Assembly: GCA_030429565.1 (NCBI GenBank)
Contig: JAUIFE010000022.1
Coordinates: 81,559-145,558 of the forward strand
Length of the DNA stretch: 64,000 nt
Direction of reading: 5' to 3'
Source: Holophagae bacterium
Lineage (GTDB): Bacteria > Acidobacteriota > Holophagae > Acanthopleuribacterales > Acanthopleuribacteraceae
Part shown: in pieces, positions 56,880 to 64,000 of the stretch
Layout: every line of letters begins with the position of its first letter
Numbering within the stretch: position 1 is the stretch's first letter
The notes under the pieces: model-generated
Seen by the model: only the letters and a program-made list of their open reading frames with translations
Databases searched by the model: none
Told to the model about the DNA's origin: nothing
Program-made: the position numbers and the translations under genes

Positions 56880-59800
56880 TCAGGCGGCCGTCCGACCCGC
56901 CTGTGCCGGCGGCAGGCGCACAATCACCACGGTCATGTCGTCGAATTGATCCATGCCGCCGACAAAGGAACCGTACTCGCGGCGAATCACTTGTAACAAC
57001 TCGTTGGGGCTCATTTGCGGATGGCGCTGAACCAATTCAGCCAGACGCTGTTCACCAAAAACTTCGTGATGTTCGTTCATCGCCTCGACAATACCGTCGG
57101 TGTAAAACACCAAAATATCGCCAGGCGCAATCGAGATCGTGTTTTCCTCAACGACGCGATCAAACACCTCGCCGGCCTCCAAACCGATGGCCATACCGCG
57201 GCTTTTCACAAACTCGATGGTTTGCGCTTCACCCCGATAAAGGATCGGCGGGTTGTGGCCGCCGTTGGCCATGAGCATGGTGCCTTTTTCCGGATCAAAA
57301 ATGGCGTACTGCAGACTTAGGAAAATGTTGGCGGCCGAGGCGCGATGGAACTGGCGATTAATGTGGCTCAAAGCTTCTTTGGGCGAGTCGGTTTCAGCCG
57401 AGTAAGCCTGCACCAAACCCTTGGTCATGGTCATATAAAGCGCGGCCGGCATGCCCTTACCGGAAACATCACCGATGACCACACCCAAACGCTCGCGGTC
57501 CCGCATCACAAAGTCGAAATAATCGCCGCCGACCTCCTTGGCCGGCTGCGAGAACGAGGCAATCTCCAGGCCGTCAAAGCTGGGCACCTTGGCTGGTAAC
57601 ATGCAGACCTGGGCTTTGTGCGCCATTTCCAACGAACGCTTCATGTTGCGTTCCTGCTCGCGGATGTTGAGCAAATTGCGTACACGGGCGCACAACTCAC
57701 GGGCGTTAAAGGGTTTGGAAATGTAATCGTTGGCGCCGATTTCAAGCCCCTCGACCTTCATTTCGTCACTGGCTTTGGCGGTCAGCATGATGATCGGAAT
57801 GTGGCTGAGGTCGCGGTCTTTGCGAATACGGCGACACATTTCGTAACCGTCCATCACCGGCATCATGACATCACTGATGATCAGATCCGGTTTGTGTTGG
57901 CGCGCCATTTCCAAGCCGTGACGACCATCGACGGCTTCAAAGACGCGGTAATCGCGTTCCATGGTGTTGCGGATATAGTCGCGAATGTCGGGGTGGTCGT
58001 CGACCACCAACACGGTTTCACCCAAACCACCGTCACCGGCGCCACCCGCTTTTTCCTGTTCGGCCCGCAAGTGGGCGATTTCGATTTGCGCTTGGCCAGG
58101 CGCGGTGAACTGGTCGGGATCGCTCTGATCCAAACACAGCTCGCCGGCTTTAAAGTGTTTTTTACCCAACGGCAGAACCACGAAAAATTGGCTGCCTTTC
58201 TCCCGCTCGGATTCGGCCCATACATGACCGTGGTGTAGCGACACCAGCTCTTTCACCAACGAAAGACCAATACCGGTACCTTCGCGTTCGCGGGTATGCG
58301 AGCCGTCGGCCTGACGGAAGCGGTCAAAGATGACATTGAGCTGGGCTTCCTCAATACCGCAACCGGTATCGGTAACGCACAACTGCACCGCGTCGCGGTT
58401 GAGGCGATCACGCGTCACCGTGATCGATAAGGTGATGGCGCCACCGCTTTCGGTGAACTGAAAGGCATTGGCCAGCAGGTTAAACAGGATTTTTTCGATT
58501 TTTTCGGGGTCGAACCACACCTCGAGATCGGGATCGGCGGCCTCCAGGCTGAGGGTGATTTCCCGCGTGCGCGCCAAACTATCGAAGGCAAACAGAATCG
58601 GTTTCACAAAGTCAGTGATGTTCACCTTGCGCGCCGACATCTTCATCCGACCCGCTTCCAAACGCGAGATATCGAGTAACTGGTTGATGAGCCGCAAGAG
58701 ACGGCGGCCGTTGCGCAACATAATTTCGTGTTGCTGTTTCAAGCGTTCGCGCGCCGGCGGGGCATCCAGCCCCAGCAAACCTTCCAGCGGGCCCAGGATC
58801 AGCGTCAACGGCGTGCGGAACTCGTGGGAAATGTTCGAGAAAAACTGGGTTTTGAGTTTGTCCATTTCCATCAGTTGGCGCGCCTGTTCCTCGGTTTTGC
58901 GTTTCTCACGGCGTAGGCTTTCGGTACGCTCCATCACCATGCTCTCCAACTCAGCCGAGCGTTTGGCCATATGCCGGTAACGCCAGCGGTTACTGCCGTA
59001 CCAAACGAAAGGCACCAGGAACGCGTAAAAAATCAATGCGGGTGTCGAGCGCCACACCGGCGGCACAATCTCCAACTCAATCGGTGTTTCCAAGCGGCTC
59101 CAACTGCCGTTACTGTTTGAACCTTCCACCAACAAGGTGTAGGTGCCGGCAGGCAAGTGCTCAAAAGGAATTGAGTTGGCCGTGCGCGGCAAACTCCAGC
59201 CCTCGTCGCGTGGTTTCAGTTTGAAACGGTACAGGTTGCGACGCGGCTGTGAAAAGTCCATGGCCGCAACCCCCAATTTCAAGTAGCTATCACCGTATGC
59301 CATGCGTATTTTGTCGCCGCGCAGCACCGCGTTCACTTCGATTTTGCCTTCGCTGGAATGAACGTAGGTCAGGGTTACCGGCGGTACGTAATCGCCCGCT
59401 TTAATTTCCTTAGGGTGGAAATAAGTGACACCGTTGGTGCCGCCAAAATAAATCCAGCCCTTGTCGTCACGGGTGAACGAAGCCCATTGGAAACGGTTGT
59501 TCAAGCCGTCGCGCATGTTGTAGTGCAGCGCCTCACGGGTATCGGGTAAATAGCGGGTCAACCCTTTTTCATGGCTCAACCACAGGTAACCCTGGTTGTC
59601 GGGCACCACCCCGTAAATCTCGCGGTCGGGAATACTGTCTTTGGAATCGTATTTGCGAAATTTGCCCTTCTTGGGATCGAAACGCACCAAATGACTGCCG
59701 GTGTTAAGCCAAAGCGTCCCCGCCATGTCGGCACAAATCATGTAAATCGAAAGCTTTTTGCTTTTGGTCATTTGGTCTTCGTTGAGGTTGTAGTGAACAA

Positions 59801-61526
59801 AGCGGCCTTCGGTCTCGTCATAACCGGAGAGAATGCCCTCATTGCCGCCAAACCAGACAATGCCCGCTTCGTCGACATAATTCGAATAATAGAATTGGCT
59901 GTTCAAATGGGTATCGGGGTTTCCACTCACAAAGCGTTTGAACTTTTTGTGCTCGGGGTAGTAGCACAAGGCGCGCAATTCGGTCACGTAACTTCCGCCC
60001 ACCACCCACAGCCGATTTTGGGCGTCGACACGCGCACTAACCCCTTTGAATTGCTTGGGGTTGAATTCCGGAAGGTATTGATACAAACGCTCAAAGTGGT
60101 CTTTTTCGCGATTGTAGGCATGCAGTTCGTGGTTGCCGAGAATGTAAACCGAGCCGTCCTTGCCGGCGGCGATATCGTTAATCCCGCCCGAGACCAAAGC
60201 TTTGGGGTTTTTATCGTCGGCGGCATAGTGAATGAAGGCCCTTGAGCCTGCCGGGCGACGATACAATTTATCTTCAACCACAGTCCACAGATCCCCAACC
60301 GAATCGACCTTCATACGGCGCACATCACGCGACGCGCCGCCTTCTTCGAGGGCGTCTTCATCCATGAGCTGAAAGAAATTGTTTTGCCGTTCGAGAATTT
60401 TGTTGAGGCCGGCTTCGGTACCAACCCAAACAATACCGCCTAAGTCCTGGTGAATGCTGAGCACGGACCCCAAAAAGAGCTGATTACTTTTGCCTGCGAT
60501 ATTGCCAAAGTGTTCCCAGCGCGCGAACTTACCGTCATAAAGGAACACACCGTTTTTCTGAGTACCGATCCACAAGCGATCATCGGCGTCGCGCATGAGA
60601 CGGGTAACAACCAACCGATCAAAATCGGGCTGATGCTTGCCACCCCATTCGGGGTAAGAGAATTGTTGGTTGGCCAAATCAAACACGATTTGGCCCGCCC
60701 GCTCCATGCCGTCACCCAATTTGCGTTTAAAGAGTACCCACAACTGATTGCCATCCTTATAGAGGTGGGAAACCCGTGGGTTGTCGGCATCGGTACCAAA
60801 AAGGGCGGTAGGGGCGAGGTTGGCAATGACATTCGTCTTGGGATTAAAACGCGAAAGTCCGTTTTGGTTGCCGAACCAAATTTGGCCCTCGTCGTCAATG
60901 ACCAGTGATTTGGCTAAATCGGGGAGCTTGCCCTCACCCTGGCCAGGGTTGGAGACCGCGAAACGCTTGAAACCCTTTTCGGCGGATAGAAAACGATGAA
61001 AACCCTGTTTGGTGGCGATCCAAATATTCCCCGCCGCGTCTTCGTTGATCGCACTGACATCGTTGTCGAGCAAGCCACTGTCATTGGTTTCTTCCGCTTC
61101 GAAGTTCTCAAACGGCAAAAAGGGATCGGAGGTCATGCTCAGACCTTCGCTGGTGCCAATCCAAATCCGTTTTTGGCTGTCACAAAAGAGCACGCGAATA
61201 TCGTTGCTAATCAGGTAACCCTGTACACCGCGTTTGGCTTTAATCTTCCAGTATTCGTAGCCGTCATACCGGTACAATCCGACATCGGTCAAAATCCACA
61301 AAAAGCCGCGCGGCCCCTGAACCACCGTTTCGACACGAAACGGCATCCCTTCGTCACCTTCAATCCATTCTTTTTCCACCAAGACTTCGCGACCGGCCGA
61401 CAGTGTCACCGTACTCCAACCGAACCAGACAACCAGGGCAAGCCAACCCAAACGCCCTGCAGCACGGCGCCAAGGTGCGGGTTGATCACCGCCGGTTCTC
61501 GTCAGTTGTTTTTTAAAAGTCATCAT
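56880..61526 (-). CDS. Giant hybrid sensor kinase with propeller, receiver and PP2C phosphatase
   Basis: A 1548-residue one-protein signalling system. A signal/anchor helix (about 25-45) leads to about 13 'two-component regulator propeller' repeats (about 55-720), a Y_Y_Y-type beta-sandwich domain (about 735-810), and a membrane helix (about 828-848). The cytoplasmic part has a dimerisation/H-box with ISHEFRTPLTLILGP (His about 900), a HATPase with GTGIGLSLVKELV, a receiver domain with Asp about 1219 (DVMMPVMDG), and a C-terminal SpoIIE-type PP2C phosphatase (about 1325-1530; GGDYFDF, GDVSGKGMPAAL, NGGHNPP, DGIVEA). Unlike typical hybrids of this propeller class, the output is a phosphatase, not an AraC-type DNA-binding domain. 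The start is ATG 61526 or GTG 61529, with GGAGG upstream. Confidence 0.95.
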   Translation of the reverse strand: MMTFKKQLTRTGGDQPAPWRRAAGRLGWLALVVWFGWSTVTLSAGREVLVEKEWIEGDEGMPFRVETVVQGPRGFLWILTDVGLYRYDGYEYWKIKAKRGVQGYLISNDIRVLFCDSQKRIWIGTSEGLSMTSDPFLPFENFEAEETNDSGLLDNDVSAINEDAAGNIWIATKQGFHRFLSAEKGFKRFAVSNPGQGEGKLPDLAKSLVIDDEGQIWFGNQNGLSRFNPKTNVIANLAPTALFGTDADNPRVSHLYKDGNQLWVLFKRKLGDGMERAGQIVFDLANQQFSYPEWGGKHQPDFDRLVVTRLMRDADDRLWIGTQKNGVFLYDGKFARWEHFGNIAGKSNQLFLGSVLSIHQDLGGIVWVGTEAGLNKILERQNNFFQLMDEDALEEGGASRDVRRMKVDSVGDLWTVVEDKLYRRPAGSRAFIHYAADDKNPKALVSGGINDIAAGKDGSVYILGNHELHAYNREKDHFERLYQYLPEFNPKQFKGVSARVDAQNRLWVVGGSYVTELRALCYYPEHKKFKRFVSGNPDTHLNSQFYYSNYVDEAGIVWFGGNEGILSGYDETEGRFVHYNLNEDQMTKSKKLSIYMICADMAGTLWLNTGSHLVRFDPKKGKFRKYDSKDSIPDREIYGVVPDNQGYLWLSHEKGLTRYLPDTREALHYNMRDGLNNRFQWASFTRDDKGWIYFGGTNGVTYFHPKEIKAGDYVPPVTLTYVHSSEGKIEVNAVLRGDKIRMAYGDSYLKLGVAAMDFSQPRRNLYRFKLKPRDEGWSLPRTANSIPFEHLPAGTYTLLVEGSNSNGSWSRLETPIELEIVPPVWRSTPALIFYAFLVPFVWYGSNRWRYRHMAKRSAELESMVMERTESLRREKRKTEEQARQLMEMDKLKTQFFSNISHEFRTPLTLILGPLEGLLGLDAPPARERLKQQHEIMLRNGRRLLRLINQLLDISRLEAGRMKMSARKVNITDFVKPILFAFDSLARTREITLSLEAADPDLEVWFDPEKIEKILFNLLANAFQFTESGGAITLSITVTRDRLNRDAVQLCVTDTGCGIEEAQLNVIFDRFRQADGSHTREREGTGIGLSLVKELVSLHHGHVWAESEREKGSQFFVVLPLGKKHFKAGELCLDQSDPDQFTAPGQAQIEIAHLRAEQEKAGGAGDGGLGETVLVVDDHPDIRDYIRNTMERDYRVFEAVDGRHGLEMARQHKPDLIISDVMMPVMDGYEMCRRIRKDRDLSHIPIIMLTAKASDEMKVEGLEIGANDYISKPFNARELCARVRNLLNIREQERNMKRSLEMAHKAQVCMLPAKVPSFDGLEIASFSQPAKEVGGDYFDFVMRDRERLGVVIGDVSGKGMPAALYMTMTKGLVQAYSAETDSPKEALSHINRQFHRASAANIFLSLQYAIFDPEKGTMLMANGGHNPPILYRGEAQTIEFVKSRGMAIGLEAGEVFDRVVEENTISIAPGDILVFYTDGIVEAMNEHHEVFGEQRLAELVQRHPQMSPNELLQVIRREYGSFVGGMDQFDDMTVVIVRLPPAQAGRTAA

Positions 61527-62024
61527 CACGGAAAAACCTCCGGGGTGGTGCGCGAGTCAGGCCCGCCAAGAACAGGAATCACAACCTTTCACGAAGTCAC
61601 CCGTCTTGGTGGTAACGGCTTTGCGTATGGCCGACATAAACGCGGAAACAAAACAAGCGGGATCAAGGACAAAATCAAAAGGGTATCCAACACATTAGAT
61701 ACGCCGAGATGAAGGGTGGAGTTTCGCCTCTATTGAGGCTTAGCCTACACGCAACCCACACACCGACTCAAACGGTTTTTGGTTACCCAGCGCCACGACT
61801 CAAAACAGCCGCGAGCTAGAACACACAATGTAAAGGCCCTCGCCGCACACATTGGGATTGTGGTACATTAGGGGGGTTTCGCCAGGCACCCATGATGTGC
61901 CGCTTTTTGATGGGGTCCCAATAACCCCGATTGACCCGCCGCTTCATTATATCTGCGCGGGCACCAACTTCGTAATCACGGTGGTCCCCCACACCCAGCT
62001 TTGCTGTATGGAAAGGAGTCCACC
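61527..62024. other. Intergenic region between the hybrid kinase and the nitroreductase
   Basis: About 500 bases between divergent genes. An extended -10-like TGGTACATT (61861-61869) and a weak GGCAC/GTGCC hairpin with TTTTT (61885-61907) lie on the plus strand and may form a leader. No gene is supported. Confidence 0.4.
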
Positions 62025-62690
62025 ATGAAAACCCTCGAAAATCCCATCACCTATACCCCACCCGCGTTTGAGCCCGAGGAAATGCTGCGACGCGCCGAGG
62101 AATATTACGCCTACGCCGACCAACGACGCAGTGTGCGCGAATTCAGTGATCGCGACGTTGACGACCGCCTGATTGATCTCGCCCTGCAAACGGCGAGCAC
62201 CGCCCCTTCCGGTGCGCATAAACAGCCCTGGTTCTTCGCGGTGGTGCGCGACGCGCACATCAAGCACCAAATCCGGTTGGCCGCCGAACACGAGGAACAT
62301 CTGAATTACAGCCAGCGTTTTCCCCAAGATTGGAAAGACGACTTGGCTATTTTTGGAACCGACGACGTCAAGGAATACCTCGATATCGCCCCCGTGCTGA
62401 TCGTTGTCTTTAAAGAGAACTACCGCATGGTTAACGGCAACCGCGAAAAAAATTACTACGTTAACGAATCGGTCGGTATCGCCGCCGGCATGTTGATTGC
62501 CGCGCTCCATCATGCCGGACTCCAGACCTTGACCCACACCCCCAATCCCATGGCGTTCCTGAACGAAATCCTCGAACGACCCAAAAACGAGGTCCCAGTC
62601 TTGCTCATGCCGGTGGGTTACGCCAAACCTGGCACCCAAGTCCCCGACTTGATACGAAAACCGCTGGCTGAGATTCGCAAAGTGTACTGA
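62025..62690 (+). CDS. Nitroreductase-family flavoprotein
   Basis: A 221-residue FMN enzyme of the nitroreductase superfamily. RRSVREFSDRDV near the N-terminus provides the FMN-phosphate Arg residues, TASTAPSGAHKQPW gives the ring-stacking segment, and GIAAGMLIAALHHAGL is the usual central helix. It is closest in layout to the iodotyrosine-deiodinase-like subgroup (BluB/IYD-type N-terminal extension), but substrate cannot be inferred. AAAGGAG lies six bases before the ATG. Confidence 0.9.
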   Translation: MKTLENPITYTPPAFEPEEMLRRAEEYYAYADQRRSVREFSDRDVDDRLIDLALQTASTAPSGAHKQPWFFAVVRDAHIKHQIRLAAEHEEHLNYSQRFPQDWKDDLAIFGTDDVKEYLDIAPVLIVVFKENYRMVNGNREKNYYVNESVGIAAGMLIAALHHAGLQTLTHTPNPMAFLNEILERPKNEVPVLLMPVGYAKPGTQVPDLIRKPLAEIRKVY

Positions 62691-62850
62691 TCGTCATGCC
62701 GAGAGCCGCTGCAGCACGCAGGTTCTCGGCACGTCGCCCACCCACCGCACGCTTCTTGGGTTTGCGATTCGCAAAAAGCCGTCTAAGCTAGGCTACGGTC
62801 GTGACCGTAAGCGGCCGGCGTCGCGATAAACCGAAAACAGTGTGCACTTT

Positions 62851-63366
62851 ATGACTCAACCCACCGATTCTTCCAATGACCTCGACACCGCCTTTTCCAA
62901 AGAGGTCGAAACCTACCACAAACTCGTTTTTTCTTTAATCCACCGCTACTACGGGGGTCGCTTAAAGGACCAGGCCGAGGACCTGTCACAGGACATCTGG
63001 GCAAAACTTTGGGTTCATTTCAAAAAAAATGAGAACAATGTGGTGAACTTCAAGTCTTATCTCTACAGAACGGTGCAAACCACACTGTGGGACGCCGTTC
63101 GCAGCCTGGATCCAACCTGTGACGAGGAAGAACTCGAAGCGCTTGCCGACCCGGCACAGGCGGAACGCGAAAACGGTGTGCTGGAACGCATGCAGCTCGA
63201 CAACCTGATGGCGCAACTCAAGCCGGATGAACGTCGCATGATTCAGGCCTACCTCAAGGGATTTTCGAACCAAGAGATTGCGGTCCTCATGGGGACCAGC
63301 GAAGGTCGGGTTCGCAACTTGATTTCGCGGACAAAAAAGAAGCTCGCCGGCATGGGAGGTCGTTAA
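62851..63366 (+). CDS. Sigma-70-family (ECF-like) sigma factor
   Basis: A 171-residue sigma factor. Region 2 appears as DQAEDLSQDIWAKLWVHFKKN with the typical FKSYLYRTVQTTLWD, and region 4 as the helix-turn-helix GFSNQEIAVLMGTSEGRVRNLISRTKKKL. No region 1 or 3 is present, as in ECF factors. The ATG at 62851 lacks a strong ribosome-binding site; a GTG three codons earlier is possible. It is coupled to the next gene (stop and start share one base), which encodes its likely anti-sigma factor. Confidence 0.9.
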   Translation: MTQPTDSSNDLDTAFSKEVETYHKLVFSLIHRYYGGRLKDQAEDLSQDIWAKLWVHFKKNENNVVNFKSYLYRTVQTTLWDAVRSLDPTCDEEELEALADPAQAERENGVLERMQLDNLMAQLKPDERRMIQAYLKGFSNQEIAVLMGTSEGRVRNLISRTKKKLAGMGGR

Positions 63367-63824
63367 TGCACTTAAACTTGGAACAATTCAACATGATTAT
63401 GAAGAATCAGGGCGCCGAAACCGATTTGAGCGCCTGGCGTGAACACATTGTTTCTTGTCAACGCTGCAGCCGCGATTTCCGAGCGCTTAATGAATTAGAT
63501 CAACAGTTAAAGGCCATGAACCTAGGCGACCAAGACCTCGTCAAAACCATGCCCACCCGCAAAAAGATTCCAGCGCGTTACATTCTCGGTGTCGCCGCCG
63601 TGTTAACCATGGCCATCGCCCCCTATTTTCGCGACGCCCAGAAGCCGGCACATGAGCCGGAACCAGCCGTCCCCGCCCTCGCTCAGTTGGAAGAAAGCGG
63701 AACTCAGGCGCCCCAAAACGAAGTACTCACCCGCGTTGCCACCATCAATTACCAAAAGAAAGTCGCTGATTGGGGTCAAACCGGTACCAACGTCACCGAT
63801 CTAGTGAACACCCTCCCCGAGTAG
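63366..63824 (+). CDS. Membrane anti-sigma factor (zinc-binding ZAS type)
   Basis: A 152-residue protein with the zinc-binding anti-sigma signature H-x3-C-x2-C (His27, Cys31, Cys34), followed by a helical linker and one membrane helix (about 70-88, ILGVAAVLTMAIAPY). The C-terminus, Pro- and Glu-rich, is presumably periplasmic. The overlap with the sigma factor (TAATG) strongly supports a sigma/anti-sigma pair. Release would require proteolysis or conformational change; no regulated protease is adjacent. Confidence 0.85.
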   Translation: MHLNLEQFNMIMKNQGAETDLSAWREHIVSCQRCSRDFRALNELDQQLKAMNLGDQDLVKTMPTRKKIPARYILGVAAVLTMAIAPYFRDAQKPAHEPEPAVPALAQLEESGTQAPQNEVLTRVATINYQKKVADWGQTGTNVTDLVNTLPE

Positions 63825-64000
63825 GAAGGGCGACCGCGCTACCCTCTCCATCGTTTGCCGTAACCGCCTCGGAGGAGAAAGCGCGCAGGATGATGCCTGT
63901 TTTACCCGGCACGGTGTCGCGTTATGACTTAAAACCTTTATGAAGAAAGGCGCCGGGCGAGGTTGCCCTTGGTTGCCGCTTGCGCCCGACGGAAGATGCC
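63825..64000. other. Right end of the window
   Basis: The last 175 bases hold no gene. CGGGCG and CGCCCG segments could pair, but without a T-run. Confidence 0.3.

Overview
The window reads as a piece of a bacterial chromosome of moderately high GC, with long Gram-negative-type secreted and envelope proteins. I see no phage, plasmid, insertion sequence, CRISPR or RNA-operon content. A groESL operon under a textbook CIRCE operator, a MoxR/DUF58/BatA-like/DUF4159/DUF4175 operon, a tricorn-type protease, a TPR-bearing Ser/Thr kinase and a giant propeller-type hybrid kinase together suggest the Acidobacteriota, perhaps near the Acanthopleuribacter/Holophaga side. That placement is inference from gene content, not from a marker gene. 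GTG and TTG starts with good Shine-Dalgarno sequences are common, and several genes were trimmed to such starts.

Left part (1-9.0 kb): pyrE, then groES-groEL (minus strand, consensus promoter with a CIRCE overlapping its -10, UUCG-loop terminator), a 99-residue unknown protein, an HU/IHF-family protein, a PilZ-domain protein, a WbpM/PglF-type nucleotide-sugar dehydratase, coaE and an acyl-CoA dehydrogenase. From 9.0 to 11.0 kb there is almost no convincing coding sequence: one small membrane protein and an orphan terminator.

Centre-left (11.0-25.5 kb): a tightly packed seven-gene minus-strand operon in the order DUF58, BatA-like VWA protein, twin-arginine DUF4159 protein, VWA membrane protein, DUF4175 coiled-coil membrane protein, exported HEXXH metalloprotease with TPRs, MoxR ATPase. 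The first members of this gene set are known to occur together. The protease and the terminal position of the ATPase make this version interesting. A lipoprotein and a multi-S1-domain RNA-binding protein lie upstream.

Centre (26-39 kb): a plus-strand cofactor/nucleotide cluster holds a deoxynucleoside kinase with an eroded P-loop, panB, panC and an LplT-like transporter; a striking long palindrome and a strong terminator lie between panB and panC. Then come an orphan sensor kinase, a divergent ATPase with a possible degenerate nuclease-like C-terminus, a tricorn-like protease and a small DUF6572 protein.

Right part (39-64 kb): a secreted phosphoesterase with two CBM6-like modules, a COG2509 flavoprotein, murB, a gamma-carbonic-anhydrase-like protein, a Prc-type protease, a TPR Ser/Thr kinase, a CAP-domain protein with a dockerin-like tail, a GST, a YHS protein, CheX, a DUF2252 protein, a 1.5-thousand-residue hybrid sensor kinase ending in a PP2C phosphatase, a nitroreductase, and a sigma factor/anti-sigma factor pair. 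The recurring themes are envelope proteostasis (two S41 proteases, an HEXXH protease, MoxR/VWA proteins) and signalling (four kinase-type or phosphatase-type regulators, PilZ, CheX).
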